Shown: in pieces, positions 1 through 11,029 of the stretch | How positions within the stretch are numbered: the first letter of the stretch is position 1 | Layout of the letters: each line of letters opens with the position of its first letter | DNA from: Haplomitrium mnioides | Taxonomy: Eukaryota; Marchantiophyta; Haplomitriopsida; Calobryales | Length of the DNA: 51,798 nt | Direction of reading: 5' to 3' | Assembly (NCBI GenBank): GCA_049999725.1 | Contig: JBNGIS010018005.1 | Coordinates: forward strand, 1-51,798 | The notes under the pieces: model-generated | Told to the model about the DNA's origin: nothing | Seen by the model: only the letters and a program-made list of their open reading frames with translations | The model's database searches: none | Program-made: the position numbers and the translations under genes

Positions 1-497
1 CTTCCTTTCTTCTTGACGTTGTATTTGAACCTCCTAAATCGATGCAATGTTTCTTTTTGTTTGTTTTTTTGTTTACCATTGCAAACTCATTCCCTTGACT
101 TCTAGACCCCTTAGTCTTTTTCTTTGTGTTTTGTAGTATTTTTCCAACAAAAAAGTTTGAAAGAGCACTATGTGTACGTGCGCCTCAAGTTTGTACAATC
201 AAACATATTTCAAAATAGTTTCTTTGAACGTGTATTTAAACTTTTGCGCTTAGAATTGTAATCAATGATAAATATAAATTTTTTATGAAAACTTACCTTA
301 ATTTTTATGATTTTAAACAAATTCGAGTTTTCAAATGTTTTCGTAAAAACTGGTAATATTGATTGATTTTCCATAACGAAATTGACTTTTGCTCTATTAT
401 GGTTGCTGAAATGACCAAAAACAATCCCCAAAAACTCATGTACTTTTTGTTTTTCAAAATTTTCCTCGTTTTTGATGTTTTTTTATATGAAAAATCA

Positions 498-528
<31 letters not shown>

Positions 529-570
529 CTGAGTAGCCTGTTCTTGGTTCAAAGTAGCAGTTGTTTACTG
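1..570. repeat. AT-rich flank of unit 1, direct repeat of 41,291-41,850
   Basis: This non-coding, T/A-rich block aligns by eye with 41,291-41,850, including the cttgacttctag, tacgtgcgcct and gtagcctgttcttg words. It contains an A-tract of about 25 bases at 503-527. The match ends near 565-570. I see no gene: short frames here do not share a protein with good conservation, though both copies keep similar minus-strand frames (210-431 and 41,502-41,723) that may only reflect DNA homology. Confidence 0.7.
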
Positions 571-1829
571 CTCCTTGATGAAGAAATGAGTAGCCAAAAA
601 AATAGTGACAGGGCAACTTGATCTCTGCAACCCTTTGACGAAGCATGTCGTTAACAATAATGAATTTTGCTAGCAGCTCAAACATGTGTACTCACTCACA
701 TCCTGCAAAATCTGAGCCATGCTTGCAAAATGATTCTCATTGCTTTATGAAAATGAGAGCAACATGGGCTGCTTGCTAAATCTTTTTACACAATCACAGT
801 TGGTTTGCAATTGTTTTTCTTTTTGAACATAAAATCTCTAGAAAGCCTTATTCTAAAAGTACTCTAGACCTCTCTCAAAGACTACAACATGTCTGAAATT
901 GGGAGTGCTCTTGTGTAGTTCTACAGCCTGTAAGAACTCATCTGTCGATTCACAGTCCTTTAGCACTCCCTCCTTCTTTGGCCATTCTCTTTTTCATTTT
1001 ATAAGCATCTACTACCATTCCAAGAAATCTGCTCTTGATCACAGATTGCCTTGGTTAAATGAGTGATTCCCCATCCAACACTAGAAACACCCCTAACTGC
1101 TATACTTCTGACATGGTTGTTGCCTCCTCTTCTTAAACCGCCAAGTGCTCTAGTGCACACACCCAATCAGAATTTTCTTTGATATGTCACTTTTCATGTG
1201 TTGTTACTAATGCTCCTCGAAACCTTTGGTTGTACGTGGTGAACTTCAGAGCCCCAATGAGTTGACCAACAACACCTCGCAATGCACACTTGGACAATTC
1301 CTATCCCAAGCTCTTGCAACCTTTGTTTCAATAAGACTCACCTCCACATGAGCTATGATTCTTTAGCTCGACGTGACTCCCTATTAGGACCCTACAAGCA
1401 AACATTTCCCCATAACATAATAGAGAGAACACTTTGCAAATCCACGTGAAGAGTTGAGATAGTATGTCAAGAGAGCACTTAACAAGAACTGTGTCAAAAT
1501 CAAGATCACAACAAGATTGTGATTGTCCAAAAATTAGAGTGAGAGACGAATCGTATTTAGGAACAAGATGCAATTTAGATAGCGAGCTCGCCCGTCAAAG
1601 ATGCGATGTCGACAATAAGTTCACTCGTCAAAATTCTTGTCACTATTTCTAATGTAATATTCAAAAGATGTAGCAAGGTCACAATCCTGCAATCTTCACA
1701 AATATGGAGTCAGCTTTGAAGGAGGACTTTAAAGTATGTTCGTCCGTCGAAAACAATGCCGCTGCTCCAAACGCGATAAGCAGTAGAAGATTTGCTTGCT
1801 TTGACGATGCACTACTCGAGGCTAACCCT
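571..1829. other. No recognisable gene
   Basis: This stretch has mixed composition and no frame with recognisable protein similarity. It has no counterpart in unit 2, so it probably belongs to the LTR-element fragment whose recognisable part ends at 2,927, or to another insertion. I could not place the left insertion border. Confidence 0.4.
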
Positions 1830-2927
1830 TCAAATTAAAGATTTTGCCTCCAAACATAGCAGCAAAATCCTTGCTTGACACCATGTTTGATGAAGAAGCC
1901 TCTGACAAAGAAATCTCCTCGAATTGTGGTTGTTTGCTGCTGCATTTCAACAAAAACCTGCAAAAATCCTCTACTCAACCAAGACTCCTCAACGAAACTC
2001 AGCCCTCGACGAACTCTGATGCTGATTGCTGCTCGATAGAGAACTTGGGATGACTTTCTCTTTTTCTTGATGTCTACTTGAAGAAATCGAATCCAAAAAT
2101 CAAGGTCCCAGCCAAAAATCAAGGTCCCCATCGCTTGACAGAGAAATCCCTAAATCACGACTTTCTACTTCTTTGCTCAACAAAATCCCTTCGCTGCAGA
2201 TTTTAGTGCCCCAAATCTGACCTTTGCTGCAGATTTCAGTGCCCCTTGCAAGCCCTTGATGAACTTTTAGTAGCCAACAAGAACATAAAATTAGAAATCA
2301 GAAATTTTGTAGTCGACGATTTTATTTTCACGAGTCCACGAGTTTTTATTCTCAAAGATCTCTTTTGCAAAATTTGAGTTGTGCAAATTTTTGCAACCTG
2401 CCTTCGACAAAAATCTGCACATAAATCACTCAAACAAAACAACAATCTGCCAATGAGGAGATTCTCTGCACCATCAAACTACTCTTCACACAAACGATCA
2501 GAAGTTTCTGCAATTGGTTAAGAGACCACAATCTTCAACAAAATTTCTTCCACAAAACTTTCAACACTTCAAGATACCACGGATGCTTGCAATTTCTTGA
2601 CCAGATTTCTCAATTGCAATCCAAGATACCATGGATAACAAAAATCTCACAAATCGTTCGATGTACTTTTCTTTGAGTGATACCTTCTCAAAGAAATTCC
2701 AAACGTGTTGTGTTGATCTTCCAATATCAAAACCAACGCACCTTTGCTCACAAGGAATCCACGCTTCTCAAGGAACTGCAATACCTCAACTTTCCTCTTG
2801 GTTCATAAAAAAATCGAGACATCAAAAAATAACCTTTGGATGAGAGTATATGGCCTTATACTAAAGCACAAAAAGACAAAAAATTCAACATGTCTAAAAA
2901 TAAAAATCTATATAGAATGTTGTGACA
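1830..2927 (-). mobile_element. Fragment of the LTR/leader sequence of the methyltransferase-bearing Ty3 element
   Basis: The segment aligns with about 17,000-18,186: shared words include gattttgcctccaaacata-like, gataccatggat and tgctcacaaggaatccacgc. It ends in the same terminal sequence, gaatgttgtgaca, found at 7,319 and 18,186. It sits inside unit 1 and is absent from unit 2, so it is an insertion. No coding sequence of the element is present, which fits a solo-LTR or truncated copy. Confidence 0.65.
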
Positions 2928-4125
2928 TACACTCTCTGTGACTCTGTCACATTGGATGGCAAGGAAACCATTGTCAAAACTCCCTGAGGAATGTAGATAG
3001 ACTAACGTCTATCATATTCCATAGCAATGCACTTTCGCATCAGCTTTAAAGCACAGACAAAGCCTTTGTTGGACCCAGAGCAAAGATCTAAGATCCAATC
3101 TTGCTCTATTGACAAATGATCAATAAAAATTTTGTAAAGAGCATCCGAATTTTGATAAACATTCACATGAGCATCATCTCCTAGGTGTTTTAGTTTTGCC
3201 AAACCGCACAACAACTAAAAACATTGTGGATTATTTGCCAAGGTAGACCACTCATAGGAGCAAGCTGCAAATTGAAAAGCCTTATGCTCCTCTTTCCTTC
3301 CTTCGTCTAGTAGCCCACAATCCAATACTCATGGGCGTGTGCGATTCTAGGACCACCGGAATGATGAATGTTGCTTTTGTCCCTTTAGTAAGAAAAACAA
3401 ACAAATCAAACACTGTAAACAAAGTGTAGAAAATCTAAACAAAATAAACTAAAAAACCAAAAAATAAAAGAACTTATCAGATGTTGTGGTCAATGGCACA
3501 ACAAACTTCCGAAAGGGCATCCTCGATGATGCCAAATTGTTGCGACGAATGCATAATTACAAATGACCAAAAATCCAACATCGTGATTGCTACAAAAGAT
3601 GAAGCCATGTCAAAAATGTCATCTTCGGAAAAAGGTTCAAAATTGTCATGCTTGCATTTCCTAAGGTTGCAATCGTAAAGAATATCCGCAATCGCCAAAG
3701 TGAAACACTTAGGTTTCACAAATCCCTTCAACTGACGAGCATTGGTTTCCCCATGGACTTGGTAAAATACCACGTTGAGACCATCAACATAGGACAATAA
3801 GTCCTCGTCCTTGTCTCTCACAACTCCATCAATTGGAAGAGATGCAACATCATTTTGGTGCTTTGATTTCCATTCTCTAGCTTTTTGGAAATGAAGCATA
3901 AAAGCTAGAGAATAAGAAGCAAGTGCGGGGGCATGGTCTTCATCTTCTGGGGCTTCTTCAACCCCAGATTGTTTTTTGCCTTTGGCAGTTGTAGTCAATT
4001 TTGTACAAGCTAACATTTGAACGTTTTGTCCCCCTGCACATAACATAAACGGAAAAAAATAAGAGGAGACAGAAAAAAATTTAAAACTAGAGAGAGAAAG
4101 ACAATTTGAACAAAGACCATGGACT

Positions 4126-4600
4126 CCAAACTAAGATGGACATTGAATTCCATGCTCGCTTCGACAATGAAGTCTAGGCACACAAGAACTTCAAAGTTCA
4201 TGCGCGCATGGACTTTGATGTCCAAGAGGGCTTGGTCTTCAAAGTCCATGCTCGTCCATACGCGTATAGACTTCACAATATTTGCACGTTAGGAATTGAT
4301 AGTCCAAGCTTGCTTCGACTTTGCAGTCTATACGCACATGGACTTGCGAATGTAAGGCAAGTCGCACTTGGACATTCATGTAATTGAGTGCCAAGAACTG
4401 GAAGTCCATGCACGCATGGACTTTCAAGCTAGACGCGCTTGGACTGTAAGGTCCATGCGCGCATGGACTGTAAAGTCTTAGTGCACAAGGGCTATGAAGT
4501 CAATGCGCGCATGGACTGTAAAGTCCATTTGTGTGCATGGACTTAGAAGTCAATGCGCACAAGGACATCAAAGTCCATGCGTGCATGGACTCAAAATCTT
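4126..4600. repeat. Palindromic repeat array in the motif-IV-proximal intron, copy 1
   Basis: About fifteen units at roughly 30-bp spacing, each built on a palindrome close to AGTCCATGCGCGCATGGACT. A perfect 18-bp instance, gtccatgcgcgcatggac, lies at 4,451-4,468. Units vary mainly in the central CGCG and in spacer bases. The array fills the intron between exons 2 and 3 of the minus-strand gene. Short open frames running through it are a by-product of the 30-bp (3n) period. Confidence 0.85.
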
Positions 4601-4882
4601 AATCATCATACTCAAAGACAATTTACAATAAATTGAATAAAACTCTAAAGAAATAAATGTACAATGAAAAAACAAACTTACCAAAAGCTTCTCAAAATTG
4701 GAAGAAAATGTAGCCATCTTGGACTCCTTTGTGTGGAGAGGGTACTCCTCTCATGCTTCCTTTTGAATTGAGGTCATTTCCAGCCTGTACCTCTAGTTGC
4801 AGTTGTCATCAGTTGCAAAAATATAGGCATATGTTGGTGTAAGGCCTATATACACATAGCAGTTGTAGAGCAAAAGCGCTGA

Positions 4883-4887
4883 ATTCT
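4883..4887. repeat. Left target-site duplication (attct) of the 28.5-kb insertion
   Basis: attct lies immediately before TGTCGGCCGGG, the start of the 5' LTR, and is repeated at 33,385-33,389 directly after the LTR end TGGCTGACA. Joining the flanks restores the collinearity with unit 2 around 50,350, which confirms the border. Confidence 0.85.
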
Positions 4888-6928
4888 TGTCGGCCGGGTG
4901 TGTATGAGTTTTTTTTTCATTTTTTGTGAATTCTGAGCTTCTAGCCTGGTTGATTCTTTTAGTTTGTGTTAGCCTGTAGTGTTTTATTATACTTTATTGT
5001 TTTATTGTTGTTATTCCATCGTGCACCTTCTTCTCTCCCTCTTCTCCCTTCTTTTCCTTTCCTTTCTGCTTCCCCAGTGAATGTCATGGATCATGCAATG
5101 CAAGAGGGAGCCCTGTGGAATCCATAGGAGTCAAGTAAGAAGGCTAGCAGGATAAGCAAAGGGACTCGCAAGAGATCGTGACAGAGGCAAGGTTGACAAG
5201 GGTGATCAAGAGGAAATCAAAGAGAGGTGAGAGGAGAGATTAGAAGAATGGAGCAGTAGAAGAATTCGAGGGGAGGAGGGCAGAAATTGAAGGGGATAAA
5301 TCATGGAGGAATTCATTGAGGAGGGAGCCAAAAACATCGAAGAGGAATCATGTGAGGAGGAATTCACGAGAAGAATTACGGGGGATGAAGGTGAGGGAGA
5401 GGACAGTCATGATACGTGCAAAGGACCCTTACGCGAGCGGATGTGAAGTTGCAACAATGTGGAGAGTTGCCCCGCGACAACGAGCGACTTACAAAGGAGT
5501 ATGCTGTGGGTGAAGCCAGGATAGAGAGAGGGTAGCTGTACGAATTATGAGGATGAGGCCCCACGGTGGATCGCCCAACCAAGAAGAGAAGGAAGCCCTT
5601 CGTAATCGAAAGTCGACTGCGAAAATTGGACAAGAGGAGGAGGATCTATGCAAGGAATCAAACCAAAGGAAGAAAAGCCCGAGGAACCCGAAAGACGGAT
5701 CAGAAGTGGAGAAGCTCCAGTTCAAAGGGTTCTGACTGGAGACCCAAAGTGGGGTCCCCACTTAAAAAGGATCCGTTCCGGAGCGTCAGACGGGTTGAAA
5801 CAGGGATAAGTGAAGCGGTAACTGTTGAAAATGTGACTTGTCACCATTCTATGCCATGGGGGATTATTGGGAAGGACAACTTTGAGGCTAAGCGGGAAGG
5901 CTAAAGCGGTGACTCGTCATGATTTTGGAGCTTGTGGGAGTCCGTGGGGCGCTGCGGAAACGTGGTGTCCCCGGCGTACTTCACGTGATTCGAGGACACG
6001 TGACGGTTCCAAGGAGTCTGCGAACCCTCAACGGGAAAGTGGCGGAGCCCGCAGATCTTAACAAGGTTTAGCCTCCCTAGTAAGGAGCCCAATTAATTGG
6101 GTTTCGATCCGTCTTCCGACGTGAGGAGCTCACTTAACAGGGATCTGTTGGGAGACCCAATCGGAGAGCAAGGAAAGAGCAGCGAAAAGGTGATCTATCG
6201 ACGATCCGACCATAGGAACCAAGAAATGCGAAAGGACGACCTATCGAAGATCTGGCAAGAGGCAAGGAAAGAGCGGCGAAAGGACAACCTAGTGACAATC
6301 TAGCAACATGCAAGGAAAGAGCGGCAAAAGAGCAATCTATTGACGATTCGACCAGACCAAAAGCAAGGAGCGCATAGCTGAAGGGGTGATCTATCGCAGA
6401 TCCGGAGATGACAAGGGTGAAAGTTTGAAGGAGTATAGGGCGACTTTGAAAGTTTGACGTGCGTTAAAGAGGAGTCCTTTATAGTTCCTATATCAAGCAT
6501 TTTCACAAAAAGGGCTTCGGCGCAAGTAGTTCTTATCGCAAACTTTTCGGCAAGACGGGCTCCAAAATGGCAACAACGGTACTGTTCTTACTTGGTAAGG
6601 GAAGGTTTTGAGGATGACGTGGCATCCGCGGAAGAGAGGAGGAGTCAGCAAGTCAACCACAGAATCCAGTCAAACTGACAATCCGCCTACCCCTTCGCGG
6701 GGCGACGTCGGACAGCGCGGTGGCGGATGACGTGGCGTTCAAGGGTGGTCCGAGGGGTCCTTCAGGTCAGCGCCGAGTCAACCATGAGATCCAGTCAATG
6801 CGACGGTCAGACTACCACTTTGCGAGGCGGCGTCAGATGGCGCAACTCGGAAGGAGGTCAACTAGGACACAGAGCGGCTTGCAAGGTTCCATGAGTGACT
6901 GTGGGGTTCCGTGAACGACTGCGGGGTT
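4888..6928 (+). repeat. 5' LTR of the host retrotransposon, first segment
   Basis: It aligns with 29,154 onward. Both start TGTC..cgggtgtgtatgag, share the T-tract and the taatgtcatggatcatgcaatgc-type block, and reach the ggggttccgtga repeats near 6,900. The segment is cut at 6,928 by TGTCGTGCAC of the nested Ty3 element. Relative to the 3' LTR it has fewer internal tandem units (about 6,170-6,380 against 30,390-30,740). Short frames inside it have no recognisable protein similarity. Confidence 0.85.
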
Positions 6929-7319
6929 TGTCGTGCACATACACATCGCTTACACAACTACATTGTCTACAAACATTCCATGACATCTATCGACATACAA
7001 CAGAGAATGATATGCAATTGAGTCTCATGCACATACAATGCATGAGACCCTACAATACTTTTCTTCGAGTGAGACCTTCTCGAAAAAATTCCCAAATGTT
7101 GTGTGTTGATCTTCCAATATTAGAACCAACGCACCTTTGCTCACAAGGAATCCACGCTTCTCCAAGAGCTGCAATACCTCAACTCTCCTCTTGGTTCATA
7201 AAACTGAAGACATCGAAAGATAACCTTTCGATGAGAGTACATGGCCTTATATACTAAGTCACAAAAGGACAAAAACTTAAAATGTCTAAAAATAGAAAAC
7301 TACATGGAATGTTGTGACA
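6929..7319 (-). repeat. LTR-like copy with TG...CA termini
   Basis: 391 bp starting TGTCGTGCACATACAC and ending GTTGTGACA. The right ~265 bp match 17,930-18,186 and 2,680-2,927. The left ~120 bp match 7,322-7,441. Next to the join is a hairpin (tctcatgca...tgcatgaga, 7,021-7,049). Confidence 0.7.
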
Positions 7320-7321
7320 GC

Positions 7322-7441
7322 TGTCGTGTGCATACACATCGCTTACACAACTACATCGTCCACACACATTCCATGACATCTACCGACATACAACAGAGAA
7401 TGATACACAATTGAGTCTCATGCGCATACAATGCATGAGAC
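7322..7441 (-). repeat. Left end of a second LTR copy, truncated by the assembly gap
   Basis: It starts TGTCGTGTGCATACACATC two bases after the previous LTR ends, and repeats its first ~120 bp up to the same hairpin (gtctcatgcgcatac...gcatgagac), where the gap begins. Two copies two bases apart suggest a nested insertion, an LTR tandem or a misassembly. Confidence 0.65.
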
Positions 7442-7541
7442 NNNNNNNNNNNNNNNNNNNNNNNNNNNNNNNNNNNNNNNNNNNNNNNNNNNNNNNNNNN
7501 NNNNNNNNNNNNNNNNNNNNNNNNNNNNNNNNNNNNNNNNN
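7442..7541. other. Assembly gap (100 N)
   Basis: A run of 100 N, a conventional gap length. It begins right after a hairpin-forming sequence. The real missing length is unknown; it probably holds the rest of the 3' LTR and polypurine tract of the minus-strand Ty3 element. Confidence 0.95.
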
Positions 7542-7671
7542 AGCCATCTATCTCCTAGAAAATTGATATACACCTACTGATGCAAAGACTAGGAGGCTGG
7601 GTGCAATGAAGCCCCATCGTTCACCTCCTATAATCTATATCAACCCTAGAGCTCAATGGAAACTAGTTGTT
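7542..7671 (-). other. 3' untranslated region of the minus-strand Ty3 element
   Basis: Sequence between the assembly gap and the stop codon that ends the PHD finger frame (TAG at 7,674-7,672). No open frame is recognisable. A polypurine tract was not seen and would lie in or near the gap. Confidence 0.5.
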
Positions 7672-7812
7672 CTATGAACAGTGAGGGCAGAACCATGATA
7701 CGCCAGGAATAGTAACTAATAGAGGCGTCAAACATGACATATGCTATCCTCTAGAACATATGTCACAAATCAACATAGTGGCGGCTCCCTTAGAAAAACC
7801 ACTCAACATACA
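7672..7812 (-). pseudogene. PHD finger at the C-terminus of the retrotransposon polyprotein
   Basis: Directly after the integrase C-terminal region the minus-strand frame reads C-x2-S-x11-C-x2-C-x4-H-x2-C-x14-C-x2-C. It contains KCMLS, TMLICDICSRG, HMSCLTP and WFCPHC and ends at a TAG (7,674-7,672). This is the Cys4-His-Cys3 spacing of a PHD zinc finger, with the second cysteine changed to serine and an in-frame TAG just before the histidine, where PHD fingers usually have an aromatic residue. PHD fingers commonly read histone H3 tails, often by lysine-4 methylation state. The position is that of the chromodomain in plant chromoviruses, so a targeting role is a reasonable inference. This copy is broken. 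Confidence 0.8.
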
Positions 7813-8985
7813 CTTCAAACCTGCAGAAACTTGTGCCACGTTGGGATCCATAGTGCCATCAATGTTTGGAAGGTGACAAGGTGCACAATTTTGCACATGA
7901 TCCTTCCAAACCATGCCATCACGTCCCTCCAACTGCAAAACTCTTGAAGGCAGTACCTGACGTACTCGCAGAATCCGTCGCCCAGTAGTGACATCAAGTG
8001 TCGTGGGTGCTGTCTGCTGCAAATAAACATAATCACCATGATGAAACCTCTGAATCCTAGTGCGATATCCACCTCCACGAATGGTAGCATATCGTAAAGT
8101 ATCATGATGTTGAGCAATGGCAAGGTTGTTGAATGCCATGGGCACGACTTTCTCAAACACCTGGGCTTTCTATGAACACACCTGCACCCAAACATTTGGA
8201 TCATCCAGATCCACAACCATGGTAACATCACGTCGAATCAAGGAGGTTAAATCAGGTTCCTTCCCATATAACAAGAAATAGGGTGAAAAAGATGCCAATG
8301 ATGCCTACTTACTGAATCTGTAACCCATCGCAAGCCACTGTAACTAAAGATCCCAATCCCCATAGTGACCAACTTGCAAGCCATACTTGCGCAATGCTCT
8401 TTTCACCATCTAAACCACTCGCTCAACCAACCCATCTGCCTCAAGATGATCCCTAGACGTAGTACGGTGATCAATGAGAGCTTGCTCACACAAAACTTCA
8501 AACTCACCTCGAAATTTTGTACCCTAATCTGTCAACACTTTGGCAGGTGCCCCAAAATGATTGAGAACTTGGTCCAAGAAAGTGACAGCCACTCCTCCAT
8601 TGGTCTTGTCTGGCAAGGCTACCAACTCAATCGACTTGGAGAAATGCTCCACCATTACCAACACATATCGATTGTGCCGCTGGGTCAAAGGCAAGGGACC
8701 TGCAAAATCCAAACTCCAACGATATCCCAAACCTATGATTGGTAGTGGCTGCAATTGAGGAGTGGGAGCATTAAACGATGCTCGAACTCGATCTCACACC
8801 ACACACTTGGCTACCCACTGCTGCACATTAGTGTTCATGCCCCTCCACCAATACTGTGTCTGCAATAAACTATAGGTGCGCTTCACTCCAAAATGTCCCA
8901 ACTCCTCGTGGGCATGACGCACCAGTGCAAGAGGCTGCATTGGCTTAGGCACAACATGTACCTTTCCATCCGTCCAGACACGCAA
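7813..8985 (-). pseudogene. Integrase of the methyltransferase-bearing Ty3 element
   Basis: The zinc-binding domain (8,985-8,794) has RHAHEELGHFGVKRTY and YWWRGM. The first zinc cysteine is in KCVV, and the codon of the second is a TGA. The catalytic core begins with SLDFAGPLP (first Asp, about 8,710). The second Asp is in KVLTD at 8,524, followed by a TAG where glutamine is expected, then GTKFRGEF. The Glu is in EADGLVE (about 8,435). The C-terminal domain (8,160-7,813) includes HHGDYVYLQQ and RVLQLEGRDG and ends CAPCHLPNIDG before the PHD finger. All three catalytic acidic residues are still encoded, but stops and frame changes (near 8,790, 8,520 and 8,230) inactivate the copy. Confidence 0.85.
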
Positions 8986-9299
8986 AATCTGAGCCCCATC
9001 TCATCAGAACCTCTTGGCTCGCTGCTGAACTCTATGTCTCTCCTTTGCATCAAGTTGTCCACTCAGAAAACTTGTGCGTAGATACTCTAGCACATGCCCA
9101 TCATTGTGAATATCCTGATCCAATTTAGAATCCTCAACTCTATCACCTGTTGAGGTCTCAACAACCACTTTATCATCAAAGTTAGCCACTAATCCACTCC
9201 AAGCTGGCATCCAAGAAAGAAAGGCAGATGCATGCCAACCCTGTACCATCTCCTCATCAGACTTCTCATGCCAATGTGCACCAATCTCATCATGCTTGC

Positions 9300-9964
9300 T
9301 TGTAGATGGATTGTGGCTCAATCCATTTGCATCCAAGTTGGTCGTATTAGGCTTATGAACCACCTGGAAGTCGTACTCCTACAACAACAATACCCACCTG
9401 GCAAGCTTGCCTGTGAGTTTATCAAATTCCATCAACCATTTGAGGGGTTGATGATTTGTAACCAAAGTGAAGAGAGTACCAAACAAGTAGCAACGAAAGT
9501 GTGAAACAGCCCACACTGCTGCCAAACACTCTGCCTCATAGGAACTATACTTAGCCTCGGCCAAATTATTCGATATGCTCGCAAAGGCTACCACGAACTC
9601 TTCTCCCTTCTCATCCTTCTGGGTCAGCACCGCTCCCAGCCCTACGCTACTCCAATCTGTATGAAGTTGAAACAGTCTCTCTGCAAGAGGTCACCTCAAA
9701 ATAGGTGCAGAAGTCAATCTACCTTTCAACTCCTGAAAGGCTCTCTCTTGATCTTCACTCCCAAATCTATTCTTGATCCAACTTGGTGAGCATGGTCAAG
9801 GGCTTGGCGATTTGGCTGAAACCTTTCACATATCTCCTATAGTAACCAGCCAATCCAAAAAATGCATGGACTTTACTCACATCAGTGAGTTGTGGAATCT
9901 CAGCAATGGCACTCACCTTAGTTTGTTGCACACCCAATCCTCCTGGATATATAGTGTGTCCCAA
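9300..9964 (-). pseudogene. RT connection and RNase H of the Ty3 element
   Basis: 9,964-9,767 gives VSAIAEIPQLTDVSKVHAF and FFGLAGYYRRYVKGF, the region after the RT palm. 9,630-9,379 gives the RNase H domain, with SSYEAECLAAVWAVSHFR and TNHQPLKWLM. The usual aspartate of the TDHQPL motif is Asn here, which would impair catalysis. The frame then continues as VHKPNTTNLDANGLSHNP (from 9,363), with the expected Asp before the spacer to integrase. Frame changes near 9,690 and 9,370 break the domain. RNase H would remove the RNA template after reverse transcription. Confidence 0.8.
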
Positions 9965-10045
9965 ATACTCAATCTGGTCCTGGAAAAATTTTCACTTGTT
10001 TGGATGCAGCCTCAACCCGTGGTACTTGAGCGTGTCGAACACCAC

Positions 10046-10860
10046 CTATAGATGCTTCCGATTCTCGTCCACATGTGTTGAATAAACCAGAATATCATCA
10101 ATATAACACTTGACAAATTCCAAACTTGCAAGAACTATGTCCATCACCCTCTGGAATTTAGCTGGTGCGTTCTTCAACCCAAATGGTAAGAACAACCATT
10201 GATGTAGCCGATCATTGCCGTGTGCATCAATACTCCAAAACGTTGTTTTGATCCTGTCCTCTTGCCTCAATGGCAGCTGATGGTACCCTACCCTCAAATC
10301 CAACGAGCCAAAGATCTTGGCATGCCCAACTGCATCAAATATCTCCTCAGGTGTAGGCATAGCATACCTGTCAGACTTGGTTTGTCGATTGATAGGATGA
10401 TAATCACCACACATCCTCCTGTCAGTGTAGTTCCCATGCACATCCTTCTTGACTGGCATCACTGTGGCAGATGCATATTCTCCAGATGACATCTTCACCA
10501 AGCCAGCCTCCAACAAATCTTGTGTCCTGGTCTGAATCAACCCTCTCTCCACCACACTATATAGGTATGGATGTCGAAAAATAGGCGCATCACTAGCCAA
10601 CTCAATACGGATGCCTGGTCCTCTCAAGGTCCCTAAATCCTTCATGCTAAAAGCAAAACAATGTGAATAACCATGCAAGAACTAATGTACCTCTGCACTC
10701 TGACCTCTTGTCAACTGCGGTCCAACTAGTGGCACCCATTTTTCCACAAGAGTCAAGTGATCTTCTTGCTTCACATCTAGCTTTACTAAAACCTGACTGG
10801 CTGAAATGTAATGTGGTGGAGTCAGACTTGAATCGTGAGTCGCTGAACTATCACTCCCTT
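10046..10860 (-). pseudogene. Reverse transcriptase of the Ty3 element
   Basis: The RT frame is open from 10,678 to 10,046. Seen in order: HPYLYSVVERGLIQTRTQDL, RMCGDYHPINRQTKSDRYAMP, FGSLDLRVGYHQLPL (catalytic Asp), FLPFGLKNAPAKFQRVMD and CYIDDILVYS (the two catalytic Asp). All three metal-binding aspartates are intact. The upstream part (10,860-10,690: VLVKLDVKQEDHL, VGPQLTRGQSAEVH) is in the same frame behind a TAG at about 10,684. A frameshift near 10,860 separates it from the methyltransferase frame. The copy is non-functional as it stands. Confidence 0.9.
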
Positions 10861-11029
10861 GGGTTGAAATCTAATCGTAAGAAAAAATGACTTGCTGCAA
10901 CTTCAGATGTGTGGATCAACCCCAACATGGCCTCTGTGGTGCCTGATACTACGCCCCCAACAATAGCCTTGACTATCCCAGAAGGATGCGTGCTGACTAC
11001 CGGCGAGTTGGTCATCCCAGAAGAATGCA

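Larger units (their letters stand above)
2940..4887 (-). pseudogene. ParB-like/amino-methyltransferase gene, copy 1, 3' exons
   Basis: These are the downstream exons of a minus-strand spliced gene whose 5' part lies at 33,385-35,560. Exon 2 remainder (4,887-4,682) encodes the end of the ParB-like domain (CYVYIGLT, FATDDN) and ends TTTTG|GTAAGT. Exon 3 (4,033 to about 3,479), with acceptor TGTGCAG, carries D-I-L-Y (about 3,700) at the place of a DPPY-like motif IV, then FWSFVIMHSSQQ. Exon 4 starts at 3,382 (GPRIAHAHEYWIVGY). The segment 3,214-3,002 contains WILDLCSGS followed by RKCIAMEYDRR, matching the S-adenosylmethionine-binding motif I of N6A/N4C methyltransferases. Motif IV before motif I is the beta-class order. 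Stops and frameshifts are present, the exon 3 donor is degenerate (GATAAG), and the exon 4 acceptor reads AAG. The family is inferred from motifs; the substrate is unknown. Confidence 0.6.

Noticed and set aside
481-535. A-tract of ~25 bases as a poly(A) tail of a LINE or processed copy
   Set aside because: The tract lies inside sequence shared with 41,780-41,810, where it is much shorter, so it is a local expansion in the repeated flank rather than an insertion end.
5316-5904. Arg/Lys-rich frames at 5,316-5,904 and 29,445-29,990
   Set aside because: They are the same purine-rich LTR text in the two LTRs and are shifted in frame relative to each other, with no domain; best explained as non-coding LTR sequence.
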